Below are positions 34,615-42,875 of a DNA stretch of 64,000 bases, in pieces. The stretch spans positions 434,001 to 498,000 of the forward strand of contig OZ249404.1 in assembly GCA_965235075.1 (NCBI GenBank). Reading direction: 5' to 3'. Below the pieces are notes generated by a model. The model saw only the letters and a program-made list of their open reading frames with translations, was not told where the DNA came from and searched no databases. Within the stretch, counting starts at the first letter, position 1. Each line of letters begins with the position of its first letter. This DNA comes from Fontibacterium medardense (GTDB lineage Bacteria; Pseudomonadota; Alphaproteobacteria; Pelagibacterales; Pelagibacteraceae). The position numbers and the translations under genes are program-made.

Positions 34615-35840
34615 AGAAAAAAATTGCTATTATTGGAAGCGGCGTATCGGGAATGACTGCAGGATTTGAGTTAAGCAAAAAATATGAAATTCATATTTAT
34701 GAAAAAAATTCATACATTGGTGGTCACACTCATACCCATGAAATAATTGAAAATAATAAAAAATATTTTATTGATAGTGGATTTATAGTTTTTAATAACA
34801 AAACTTATCCGAATTTTATAAGCTTGTTAAAAGAACTGAATGTAGATTCGGAAAATACTAACATGAGTTTTTCTGTAAATTATCCCTATGAAAATTTCGA
34901 ATGGTCAGGAAAAAATCTTAATAGTGTTATTTTTAAAAATAGAAATTTCTTTTCCATAAAATTTTTTAAGATTATCATTGGTATAATAAAATTTAATTTT
35001 TTAGCTAAAATTAATGAAAAATCTTTTTTAAAAATTAAAATTGATACTTTTCTTAAAAAATTTAATTTCAGTGAGGAGTTTAAAAAATATTATTTATATC
35101 CAATGTGTGCATCGATTTGGTCTAACCCTATAAATAAAATTAAAGATTATAAAACACATTTTCTTATAAAATTTTTTGTAAATCATGGCTTGGTTAATTT
35201 ATTTTTTCGACCACAATGGAAGGTAGTTAAGCTTGGCAGCAAAAAATATATTGAAAAAATTATTGAATTATCTGATATCAAGTTTTTCTTAAATAACACT
35301 GTAAAATCAATTAAAATTAATAAAAACAAGATTGAAATAAAAAATAAAAATAAATCTATAAATTATGATTATTTAATCTTTGCTAATCATGCCGATGAAA
35401 TATGTAAATTGCTTCCTGATAATTTTAAAAAACAAAAAAAAATATTATCTTTAGTAGATTATCAAGTTAATGATGCATGCCTGCACACTGATTCATCGTT
35501 AATGCCCAAAAATAAATATAACTGGTCCAGTTGGAACTTTATAAAAACTAAAGACGATGTTGCAAGATTGACATACTGGATGAATTATTTACAAAATTTA
35601 AAATGTAAAAAAGATTATTTTGTCTCTATAAATTCTAATAATTTAATAAATAGGAGCAAAATAATTAAAAAGATAAAATATAGTCATCCTGTATTTAAGT
35701 ATAATAAAGAGTATACATTTAAAAAATTACAGGAAATTCAAGGTCATAAAAATATTTATTATTGTGGGGCTTGGTGTGGTTATGGTTTTCATGAAGACGG
35801 TGTTGTATCAGCAAAAAATGTTACAAATTATTTATTGTAA
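34611..35840 (+). CDS. FAD-dependent oxidoreductase (amine-oxidase-like, COG2907 type)
   Basis: A 409-residue flavoprotein. The N-terminal Rossmann motif is AIIGSGVSGMTAGFELSKKY (about 6-25), followed by YEKNSYIGGHTHTHEI and IDSGFIVFNNKTYPNF. The C-terminal dinucleotide-closing region reads YYCGAWCGYGFHEDGVVSA. This subgroup is found with DUF1365 and cyclopropane-synthase genes in many proteobacteria and is thought to act on membrane acyl chains, although its substrate is not certain. Overlaps are ATGA with the photolyase and TAATG with the DUF1365 gene, so the four genes look like a single translationally coupled unit. Confidence 0.85.
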   Translation: MKKKIAIIGSGVSGMTAGFELSKKYEIHIYEKNSYIGGHTHTHEIIENNKKYFIDSGFIVFNNKTYPNFISLLKELNVDSENTNMSFSVNYPYENFEWSGKNLNSVIFKNRNFFSIKFFKIIIGIIKFNFLAKINEKSFLKIKIDTFLKKFNFSEEFKKYYLYPMCASIWSNPINKIKDYKTHFLIKFFVNHGLVNLFFRPQWKVVKLGSKKYIEKIIELSDIKFFLNNTVKSIKINKNKIEIKNKNKSINYDYLIFANHADEICKLLPDNFKKQKKILSLVDYQVNDACLHTDSSLMPKNKYNWSSWNFIKTKDDVARLTYWMNYLQNLKCKKDYFVSINSNNLINRSKIIKKIKYSHPVFKYNKEYTFKKLQEIQGHKNIYYCGAWCGYGFHEDGVVSAKNVTNYLL

Positions 35841-36601
35841 TGCAAAGTTCTCTTCAACTTGGCAGCGTATTTCATAAAAGGATTTTCCCCTATAATCATC
35901 AATTTAACTACAAAACATTATCAATTCTGATTAATTTAGACGAATTAAATAATATAAATAAGTTATTTTTATTTTCTATTAACTCTTTCAATCTATTTAG
36001 CTTTTTTTTTAAAAATCATGGTGCAAGAAATGAAAATAATAATCCAAAAAACTTTATATTAAGTAAAATTGCAAAAAAATTTAACGATAAAAAAAATTAC
36101 ACTATATACTTATACTGCACACCTTCATTTCTTGGTTACGTATTTAATCCAATTTCTATTTACTTATGTAAAAATGATAAAGATGAAATTAAATATATTT
36201 GTTATGAAGTTAAAAATACACATCATGAACAACATTGTTATTTTGTCAAAATTAAGAAAAAATCAAAAAAAATATACTCACAATTAAAAAAAAAATTTTA
36301 TGTTTCTCCTTTTTTGCAAATGAATTTGCGATATAAATTTTATTTACTAAATAGTAAAAATAATTTTTTATTAAATATTGATGTATATAAAAAGAATCAA
36401 ATAATTCTTAAAACTGGCATAGCTTCGAAAACTTTGACTCTTAATAGTCTTTCCTTAATTTACCATCTTATTAAGAATGTATTTTTTGCACAAAAAATTA
36501 TGATACTTATACATTATCAGGCTATTAAAATTTTTAAGAAACAAAAATCTTTTTTTTCTAAACCTCAAAAAAATAATGATACAGTGTCTTTTCATGGATA
36601 G
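35840..36601 (+). CDS. DUF1365 family protein
   Basis: A 253-residue protein of DUF1365. Characteristic features are the N-terminal GSVFHKRIFPYNHQFNYKTL, the TPSFLGYVFNPISIYLC core (FNPIS), EVKNTHHEQHCYF and KFYVSPFLQMNLRYKF. Biochemical function is not established; the family nearly always occurs between an FAD oxidoreductase and a cyclopropane-fatty-acid-synthase-like gene, implying a role in modifying membrane fatty acids. It starts at ATG 35840, one base into the upstream stop. Its end overlaps the cfa gene by 8 or 26 bases depending on the cfa start. Confidence 0.85.
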   Translation: MQSSLQLGSVFHKRIFPYNHQFNYKTLSILINLDELNNINKLFLFSINSFNLFSFFFKNHGARNENNNPKNFILSKIAKKFNDKKNYTIYLYCTPSFLGYVFNPISIYLCKNDKDEIKYICYEVKNTHHEQHCYFVKIKKKSKKIYSQLKKKFYVSPFLQMNLRYKFYLLNSKNNFLLNIDVYKKNQIILKTGIASKTLTLNSLSLIYHLIKNVFFAQKIMILIHYQAIKIFKKQKSFFSKPQKNNDTVSFHG

Positions 36602-37823
36602 TTTATTTAAAAGATATTTAGATTTTAAACTTAAAGATATTAAATGGGGTGAAATAAAAGTTAATTTCAAAAATTCTTATGAAAAAATTTTTAAAGCTAA
36701 AGAGGGAAATTTAAGTTCTAATATTTTAATTAAAAACAATTCTTTTTTTAAAGACTTACTACTAAAGGGTGAGCTTGGTTTTGCTGAGTCATATATTAAT
36801 AATAAATGGGAAACTTCTAATTTAACAAATTTACTAAAAATATTATTAAAAAATCAACAGATTAAAAAAAAAAATTGGGCTGATAATTATTTTTCATCAT
36901 TCGTAGAAAAAATAAAATTTATTTTAAAATCAAATTCTATCAATCAAGCAAGAAAGAATATTCACTACCATTACGATCTTGGTAATAAATTTTATTCTTT
37001 CTGGCTAGATACTTCTATGACTTATTCCTCTGGGATTTTTCTGAACAATAATAATGATTTATTAACATCGCAAAATAATAAATATGATAACATCATAAAA
37101 AATTTAGATATTAAGTCATCTGATATCGTACTTGAAGTTGGTTCAGGCTGGGGTGGTTTTATAAAGAGAAATAATAAAATGACTAAATCACAAATCGAGG
37201 GTTTAACAATTAGTGAACAACAATTTTCTTACGTTAATGATCTAATAAATAATAACAACTTAAAAACTAATTCTAAAATTATATTTAAGGATTATAGGAA
37301 ATTAGATTCTATTAATTATTATGACAAGATTGTTTCTATAGAGATGTTTGAAGCTGTTGGAAAGAAATATTGGGATATTTATTTTAAAACTTTAAATCAA
37401 GTTCTAAAAAAGAATGGCAAAGCTTGTTTTCAAATAATAACAATTAATGATGATGAATATTCAAATTACATTAATCAAGTAGATTTCATTCAAAAATATA
37501 TTTTTCCAGGTGGAATACTCCCCTCAAAAAAAATTTTATATAAATTATTTAAAGAAAATAATTTTGAATTATATAAAGAAACATCTTTTGGAAAAGACTA
37601 TGCAAAAACATTAAGAATTTGGAAAGAAAATTTCAATAACTCATGGAATGATATTTCTAAAATTGGTTTTGATGAAAAATTTAAAAATTTATGGAATTAT
37701 TATTTAAGTTATTGCGAAACTGGATTTGACACAGAGCATACTGATGTCAGTCAATTCTATTTAAAAAAATTATCTAATGTCTCTAATTTAAAGTCTTTAG
37801 CTTATAGTTCCATTCTCCCTTGA
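36576..37823 (+). CDS. cfa: Cyclopropane-fatty-acyl-phospholipid synthase family methyltransferase
   Basis: SAM-dependent enzyme acting on unsaturated acyl chains of membrane phospholipids. Family segments include GELGFAESYINNKWET, HYHYDLGNKFYSFWLDTSMT, the SAM-binding VLEVGSGWGGF, EGLTISEQQFSYV, SIEMFEAVGKKYWD, FIQKYIFPGGILPS and the C-terminal YLSYCETGFDT. The protein has up to 415 residues; the start could be ATG 36576 or ATG 36594 (MDSLFKRYL), and neither has a clear ribosome site. Whether it makes cyclopropanes or methyl/furan-type branches cannot be decided. Its last 41 bases overlap the convergent gene. Confidence 0.9.
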   Translation: MIQCLFMDSLFKRYLDFKLKDIKWGEIKVNFKNSYEKIFKAKEGNLSSNILIKNNSFFKDLLLKGELGFAESYINNKWETSNLTNLLKILLKNQQIKKKNWADNYFSSFVEKIKFILKSNSINQARKNIHYHYDLGNKFYSFWLDTSMTYSSGIFLNNNNDLLTSQNNKYDNIIKNLDIKSSDIVLEVGSGWGGFIKRNNKMTKSQIEGLTISEQQFSYVNDLINNNNLKTNSKIIFKDYRKLDSINYYDKIVSIEMFEAVGKKYWDIYFKTLNQVLKKNGKACFQIITINDDEYSNYINQVDFIQKYIFPGGILPSKKILYKLFKENNFELYKETSFGKDYAKTLRIWKENFNNSWNDISKIGFDEKFKNLWNYYLSYCETGFDTEHTDVSQFYLKKLSNVSNLKSLAYSSILP

Positions 37824-38451
37824 GTGAAAAATCCATAGAAACCCATTGAAATGTTTTGTCAGTAAAACCTATTTTAACATCAATATCCTCTCCCTTAATA
37901 TTAAAAAGCTGAACAATTTGCTTTTTATTATTAATTATTCTTTCTTCCTTGTTTAAAAAAGTTATTTTTGTTTCGGTAGATCTGCAGCTCTGTCCTAATA
38001 CAAAGTTATTATTAATTAAAACGTCATGATTCCACCATGTCCCTAGAGAAAAAACCTTTTTAGACAAATATTTAAAAAATTTACCTTCAGTGGTGCCATC
38101 AAAATTATATTCGCCGCTGCTTGTGTTTGTAATATTACAATAGTCATTGTGATTTCCATCTTTTGTTTTTGATTTAAATTCAATTAATTTATTACCTTTG
38201 TAAATTTCTTTTCCTAAAGAGTGATATTTATAAATAGAAACTCCTAATAATTTAATGTCAAAAAATACATCTGTTGAAATTTCTCTAATACCATTCTTGT
38301 TAGAGAAAATAACTTTATGATAACCAACTTTCTCCTTATTTCTATAAATATCAAATTCAATTTTGTTTAAATCTTTATTATGATCTACATGCGCATTTAA
38401 ATTAGCTGAAAAAAAAATATAAAAAATTAATATTGAAAAAATACGAAACAT
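37783..38451 (-). CDS. Secreted DUF6134-like protein of unknown function
   Basis: A 222-residue protein with a signal peptide (hydrophobic residues 3-18, then NLNAHVDH). The mature part is beta-rich, with FDIYRNKEKVGYHKVIF, STDVFFDIKLLGVSIYKYHS and the WWNHDVLINN region, resembling the DUF6134 family; a lipocalin-like lipid-binding fold is plausible. Two cysteines (DYCNIT and QSCRST) could pair in the periplasm. It is convergent with the cfa gene and overlaps it by 41 bases, then is followed on its other side by the amino-acid ABC operon. A link with the lipid operon is likely from position but unproven. Confidence 0.65.
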   Translation of the reverse strand: MFRIFSILIFYIFFSANLNAHVDHNKDLNKIEFDIYRNKEKVGYHKVIFSNKNGIREISTDVFFDIKLLGVSIYKYHSLGKEIYKGNKLIEFKSKTKDGNHNDYCNITNTSSGEYNFDGTTEGKFFKYLSKKVFSLGTWWNHDVLINNNFVLGQSCRSTETKITFLNKEERIINNKKQIVQLFNIKGEDIDVKIGFTDKTFQWVSMDFSLKGEWNYKLKTLN

Positions 38452-38456
38452 TTAAA

Positions 38457-39194
38457 TTAACGAAGTATTTGGCTTAAAAAAAGTTTAGTTCTATCATTTT
38501 CTGGATTTTCAAAAAAATCTTTTGTTTTTTTAGTTTCAATTATTTTTCCTTCATCCATAAAAATAACTCTATCAGCAACTGTTTTGGCAAATCCCATTTC
38601 ATGCGAAACAACGACCATTGTCATTCCAGCTTTAGCAAGATCAGTCATAATTTCTAAAACTTCTTTGATCATTTCAGCATCTAAAGCAGAGGTAGGCTCA
38701 TCAAATAACATAATCTTAGGCTCCATGCACAAAGCTCGTGCTATGGCAGCTCTTTGCTGTTGCCCTCCTGACAATTGTCCAGGATATTTAAGAGCTTGCT
38801 CAGAAATTCTAACTTTTTTTAAATATTCCATCGCGATTTCTTCGCTTCTTTTTTTTGGAATTTTTTTAACCCAAGCAGGTGCTAATGCACAATTATCTAA
38901 AATTGTAAGATGAGGAAACAAATTAAACTGCTGAAAAACCATCCCAACATCCCCTCTTATTTTATCAATATTTTTTAATGTATTATCTAATTCAATTCCC
39001 TCTACAATTATGTTTCCATCTTGATGCTGTTCAAGTCCATTTATGCACCTAATCAGAGTTGACTTTCCTGAACCTGATGGACCGCAAATAATTATTTTTT
39101 CTCCTTTATTTACAAATAAATTAATATCTTTAAGTACGTGGAACTTGCCATACCATTTATTTACATTTTTAAACTCTATAATCTTTTCGCTCAT
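38457..39194 (-). CDS. aapP: General L-amino acid ABC transporter, ATP-binding protein
   Basis: A 245-residue ABC ATPase of the polar-amino-acid class (GlnQ/AapP). Walker A is CGPSGSGKSTLIRCINGLE (about 36-54), the Q-loop is VFQQFNLFPHLTILDN, the signature is LSGGQQQRAAIARAL, Walker B is IMLFDEPTSALD, and the H-loop is VVVSHEMGFA. It powers uptake through the AapQ/AapM permeases encoded directly upstream; its ATG shares a base with the aapM stop. It is last in the aapJ-Q-M-P operon. Confidence 0.96.
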   Translation of the reverse strand: MSEKIIEFKNVNKWYGKFHVLKDINLFVNKGEKIIICGPSGSGKSTLIRCINGLEQHQDGNIIVEGIELDNTLKNIDKIRGDVGMVFQQFNLFPHLTILDNCALAPAWVKKIPKKRSEEIAMEYLKKVRISEQALKYPGQLSGGQQQRAAIARALCMEPKIMLFDEPTSALDAEMIKEVLEIMTDLAKAGMTMVVVSHEMGFAKTVADRVIFMDEGKIIETKKTKDFFENPENDRTKLFLSQILR

Positions 39195-40246
39195 TAATGT
39201 CTTTCTGTACTAAATTTTTTTTCTAAACTTTGAGTATATCTACTTAATAAATATGAAAAAAACCAAAAAATTAATCCAACAAAAATATATCCTTCTATTG
39301 CCATCCCAAGCCAATATGAGTTAGATTTTGCTAAATTCACCATTCCCAAAAGTTCAAGTAACCCAACTAATATAATTAAGGGTGTGTCCTTGAATAATGC
39401 AATAAAAGTGTTAGTAAGACCGGGTATTACCGTCTTAATGGCCTGTGGTAGAATGATGAGAAAATTCATCTTCCAATAACTCATGCCTAACGATTTTGCA
39501 GCTTCGTACTGGCCTTTTGGTAAGGATTGAAGACCTCCTCTAATTACCTCTGCTACATATGCAGATTCAAATATCCCTAAACCAATTGCCACTCTTAATA
39601 ATTTATCTACACTAGTATTAGCTGGTAAAAGCAATGGAAACATAATCGCAGCTGCAAAAAGAACTGTAATCAAAGGAATTCCTCTCCAAAATTCTACAAA
39701 AGCAATGCAAAAATATTTAATAACTGGCAACTCAGATCTCTTACCTAAAGCCAACAAAACACCTAAAGGGAATGCAAAAATAATTCCAAAGAAGCTTAAC
39801 ATAAATGTTAAAGAAAGTCCTCCCCAAACTCTTGTTTCAACATTTTCTAAACCAAACCCTCCGTGGATTAATACAAATCCAATTATTGGAAAAATAAAAA
39901 TTAAAAAAAATAATATAAATGGTTTAATTTTTGGTTTTACAAAAAAAGCACTTACTACAGTTAAAATTAAAATTATAAATGCTAAATTAACTCTCCAAAG
40001 TTCTTTGTCTGGATAGAAACCATAAATAAATTTTTCAAACCAAACGCTTATAAAAACCCAACAGGCACCTCCTGCTTTACAGTCAACTTTTGTTTTTCCA
40101 ATAAATGTCGCTTTGATAATTGCCCAATCTATAAAAGAAGGAATTATTGAAAAAAAAACAAATAACACGAATAATGAAATTATAGAATTGTACCAATTTG
40201 AAAATAAATTTACTTTTAACCAATTTTTTATATTTTCTTTATTCAT
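39194..40246 (-). CDS. aapM: General L-amino acid ABC transporter, permease AapM
   Basis: A 350-residue inner-membrane permease with several N-terminal spans and the C-terminal HisM-type domain. The EAA loop is AEVIRGGLQSLPKGQYEAAKSLGMSY in position and style (residues about 230-255), followed by LPQAIKTVIPGLTNTFIALFKDTPLI. It also carries the GGACWVF periplasmic element typical of AapM/YhdY proteins. It pairs with AapQ, which ends two bases upstream. Confidence 0.94.
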   Translation of the reverse strand: MNKENIKNWLKVNLFSNWYNSIISLFVLFVFFSIIPSFIDWAIIKATFIGKTKVDCKAGGACWVFISVWFEKFIYGFYPDKELWRVNLAFIILILTVVSAFFVKPKIKPFILFFLIFIFPIIGFVLIHGGFGLENVETRVWGGLSLTFMLSFFGIIFAFPLGVLLALGKRSELPVIKYFCIAFVEFWRGIPLITVLFAAAIMFPLLLPANTSVDKLLRVAIGLGIFESAYVAEVIRGGLQSLPKGQYEAAKSLGMSYWKMNFLIILPQAIKTVIPGLTNTFIALFKDTPLIILVGLLELLGMVNLAKSNSYWLGMAIEGYIFVGLIFWFFSYLLSRYTQSLEKKFSTERH

Positions 40247-40248
40247 TT

Positions 40249-41433
40249 TTATCTTTCAACTAATGCTATTTTTTTATTATACCAATTTAAAATAAGTGAA
40301 ATTAATAAGCTAATTGTTAGATACGTCATCATAACAATAAATATAATTTCAATTGCTTTTCCAGTCTGTGACAAGGCTGTTCCTGCAAATGCTCCTGTTA
40401 AATCTGGATATCCTATTGCTGCTGCCAATGAAGAGTTTTTTGTTAGATTTAAATATTGATTAGTTGTAGGCGGAATAATAACTCTTAAAGCCTGCGGTAT
40501 TACAATCAAATTAAGCGATTGAGAACTGTTGAAACCTAAAGATTTAGAAGCTTCTTTTTGACCTTTGCTAACCGCTAAAATTCCAGCTCTAACATTTTCT
40601 GCTATAAATGCAGAAGTATACAAAGAAAGAGAAAATACTAATGCTAAAAATTCAGGAATTAATTTAACGCCGCCCAAATAATTAAAAATACCAAAATTTT
40701 TAACAAGTTTTGGATATTCAATTTTAACACCTACACCTCCAATTAAAGAAAAAACTACAGGAAATATAATAATCAAGATTAAAGATATCTTAAAAACAGG
40801 AATAACTTTAGCATGTTCATAAAACATTTTATTGGCATAATATTTTATTAGAAAGATCGTAAGAATAGCAAAAGTAATTCCATAAAATATATAGTGAGAA
40901 TTAGTAAAAACAAATTTTGGTATATAAAAGCCCTGTAAATTAATAATTAAAAAATTAAAAATTATTAGGCTTTTTTCTGTGCTTGGTAATGATCTTAAAA
41001 CTGTGAAATACCAAAAAAAAATCTGCAGGATCAATGGTAAATTTCTAAACAATTCTACATATATTAATGACAATCTATTAATAATCCAATTTGAGGATAG
41101 TCTTGAAACTCCAATAATAAAACCAAGTATGGTTGCAAAAAATATTCCAAAAAAAGCTACTAACAAAGTGTTTAATAAACCTACAAGATAAGCTCTGCCG
41201 TAACTTGAGGAACCATCATAATCAATAAGACTAAATTGAATATCAAAACCAGAATTAGTGCTTAGAAAATCAAACCCAGAACTCATGTTTCTGGCTTTCA
41301 TATTTATTTGTGCATTATTTGCAAAAAAATAAACAACGAAAATGAATAATAATATTAATAAAACTTGAGGAATTAAGTTTGATAATTGTAAATTTTTTTT
41401 AAGAGAAGTTTTAAATTCAGAATTTAAAAACAT
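40249..41433 (-). CDS. aapQ: General L-amino acid ABC transporter, permease AapQ
   Basis: A 394-residue permease of the HisM type, larger than average because of the extra N-terminal and central spans seen in AapQ/YhdX. Key segments are FDFLSTNSGFDI, RAYLVGLLNTLLVAFFGI, YVELFRNLPLILQIFFWY and the EAA loop around ENVRAGILAVSKGQKEASKS, then LIVIPQALRVIIPPTTNQYL. It lies 60 bases after aapJ, the space being largely occupied by a strong hairpin. Confidence 0.94.
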   Translation of the reverse strand: MFLNSEFKTSLKKNLQLSNLIPQVLLILLFIFVVYFFANNAQINMKARNMSSGFDFLSTNSGFDIQFSLIDYDGSSSYGRAYLVGLLNTLLVAFFGIFFATILGFIIGVSRLSSNWIINRLSLIYVELFRNLPLILQIFFWYFTVLRSLPSTEKSLIIFNFLIINLQGFYIPKFVFTNSHYIFYGITFAILTIFLIKYYANKMFYEHAKVIPVFKISLILIIIFPVVFSLIGGVGVKIEYPKLVKNFGIFNYLGGVKLIPEFLALVFSLSLYTSAFIAENVRAGILAVSKGQKEASKSLGFNSSQSLNLIVIPQALRVIIPPTTNQYLNLTKNSSLAAAIGYPDLTGAFAGTALSQTGKAIEIIFIVMMTYLTISLLISLILNWYNKKIALVER

Positions 41434-41444
41434 ATTTTTAACTT

Positions 41445-41478
41445 AAAAAAAAAGGGCCGATAATTAACCGGCCCTTTT
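41445..41478 (-). terminator. GC-rich hairpin with U-run after aapJ (attenuator or 3'-stabiliser)
   Basis: Reading the minus strand, a 10-base stem AAAAGGGCCG (41478-41469) pairs perfectly with CGGCCCTTTT (41459-41450) around a 9-base loop, and the T-run continues to 41445. It begins 15 bases after the aapJ stop and precedes aapQ. This has intrinsic-terminator form but lies inside an operon, so it most likely gives partial termination and protects the binding-protein mRNA 3' end, a usual way to make more binding protein than permease. It is the strongest hairpin I can see in the window. Confidence 0.85.
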
Positions 41479-41493
41479 ATAGATTTTAAGAAA

Positions 41494-42525
41494 TTATCTT
41501 ACTGGAGGTGCGTATAAAATACCACCTTTTGTCCATAATTGATTCAGACCTCTGCCTAAACCAACCGGTGTTTTTGGACCAACGTTAGCTTCGTAGCTTT
41601 CTCCATAATTACCAACTTGTTTAATTATATTGTAGCTCCACTCATTGTTTAAGCTAAGATTTTTTCCAGTTTCACCTTCAAGTCCTAACAATCTTTTAAT
41701 TGCAGGGTTGTCAGTAGATTTTAAACTGTCGACATTCGTTTTTTTAATGCCTAGCTCTTCAGCTTCGATCATTACGTTAAGAGTCCATCTTGTAATGTTT
41801 GCCCAGTTTTCATCATTACCTCTTACAACAGGTCCTAATGGTTCTTTAGAAATTGTTTCTGGCAAAATTATATGGTCAGCTGGATTTTTAGTTTTAGTTC
41901 TATTCGCAGCTAATCCTGATTTGTCAGTAGTATAAACATCACAACGTCCAGAGTCATAAGCAGCAACTGCTTCGTCAGACTTTGTAAAAGCTACCGGTTC
42001 ATACTTAAGTTTATTTGCTTTAAAATAATCTCTTAAGTTTAATTCAGTAGTAGTTCCTGTCTCTACGCAAACTTTAACGTTATTAAGTTTTTTTGCTGAG
42101 TTAATATTAGCAGTTTTTCTAACCATAAAACCTTGTCCATCGTAGAAATTAGTGCCAATAAAATCTAAAGCAAGTCCGCCATCTCTAGATAAAGTCCATG
42201 TTGTGTTTCTAGCTAGAACATCGATATCTCCAGCTTTTAGAACTTCAAATCTGTCTTTTGCACTTAGAGGAGTAAATTTAACTTTGTTAGCATCTCCAAG
42301 TATAGCGGCAGCTATAGCTCTACAGAAATCAACATCGATTCCTGCCCATTTTCCTGATGCATCAGCATTAGAAAACCCCGGAACACCTTGAGAAACTCCG
42401 CAATTAAGCGATCCACGCTTTATTACATTTTCTCTAGTTTGATTTGCATTAGCATTAAAAGTTGTAAAAATAAAAGTTACAACAAAAGCTAAAACTGCAA
42501 ATGAATTTATTCTAATTTTTTTCAT
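41494..42525 (-). CDS. aapJ: General L-amino acid ABC transporter, periplasmic binding protein
   Basis: A 343-residue family 3 solute-binding protein. The signal peptide (about residues 1-27, ending FNANA) is followed by RGSLNCGVSQGVPGFSN, AGIDVDFCRAIAAAILGD, LSAKDRFEVLKAGDIDVLAR and the ligand-lobe stretch VCVETGTTTELNLRDYF; a Cys pair suited to a disulfide is visible. It captures a broad range of L-amino acids for AapQMP, in line with the nutrient-scavenging lifestyle suggested by the genome. It is first in the operon. The ATG is directly preceded by a run of 13 A and no clear Shine-Dalgarno sequence. Confidence 0.96.
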   Translation of the reverse strand: MKKIRINSFAVLAFVVTFIFTTFNANANQTRENVIKRGSLNCGVSQGVPGFSNADASGKWAGIDVDFCRAIAAAILGDANKVKFTPLSAKDRFEVLKAGDIDVLARNTTWTLSRDGGLALDFIGTNFYDGQGFMVRKTANINSAKKLNNVKVCVETGTTTELNLRDYFKANKLKYEPVAFTKSDEAVAAYDSGRCDVYTTDKSGLAANRTKTKNPADHIILPETISKEPLGPVVRGNDENWANITRWTLNVMIEAEELGIKKTNVDSLKSTDNPAIKRLLGLEGETGKNLSLNNEWSYNIIKQVGNYGESYEANVGPKTPVGLGRGLNQLWTKGGILYAPPVR

Positions 42526-42596
42526 TTTTTTTTTTTTTGTTAAGTTTAATGCTAGATTTATACTTAATAAAAAAATTACTTAAAAGAATATTAATA
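42526..42596 (-). promoter_or_regulatory. aapJ leader and promoter region with A13 tract
   Basis: The 71 bases between aapJ and the GIY-YIG gene must include the operon promoter unless transcription reads through from gpsA. On the minus strand the 13 A residues (42538-42526) directly abut the aapJ ATG. TATAAAT (about 42557-42551) is a plausible -10 element. There is no riboswitch-like fold and no GC-rich structure. Confidence 0.35.
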
Positions 42597-42875
42597 CTAA
42601 AAACAATTTGGGGTTGTGCTAATAAACTTGTTAATTAAATCTTTTCGAATTTTTCGATTTTTTTTTAATTTATATTCAAATTGCATAGCTTTTTTCTTTG
42701 AAAGCATTCTTTTTTTAAAAATTAACATCCATTTTCTACCTCTAGTAAATTTAGCTCCCTTTCCATTGTTATGAAGTTCAAGTCTTTTTTTTAAATTATT
42801 TGTCCAACCAACGTAAGTGGTAATTTTTTGGTTATTAAAGTTTGCAATTATATAAACGAAAAATTTTTCTAACAC
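42597..42875 (-). CDS. GIY-YIG domain protein (UPF0213-like)
   Basis: A 92-residue single-domain GIY-YIG protein. The two signature strands read FFVYII (residues 5-10) and TYVGWTNNLKKRLELHN (20-36), where the Arg of the active site is kept, followed by GKGAKFTRGRKWMLIF and the Glu-bearing AMQFEYKLKK. Such stand-alone domains resemble the UvrC/SLX1 nuclease core, but their cellular role is mostly unknown. The start is GTG at 42875, directly adjoining the gpsA stop. It has no neighbouring methylase or mobile element, so a homing function is unlikely. Confidence 0.88.
   Translation of the reverse strand: MLEKFFVYIIANFNNQKITTYVGWTNNLKKRLELHNNGKGAKFTRGRKWMLIFKKRMLSKKKAMQFEYKLKKNRKIRKDLINKFISTTPNCF

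Noticed and set aside
42526..42596. Possible riboswitch before the amino-acid transporter operon.
   Set aside because: The 71 bases hold an A tract and A+T-rich DNA with no GC-rich stems or known aptamer pattern such as the tandem glycine riboswitch.
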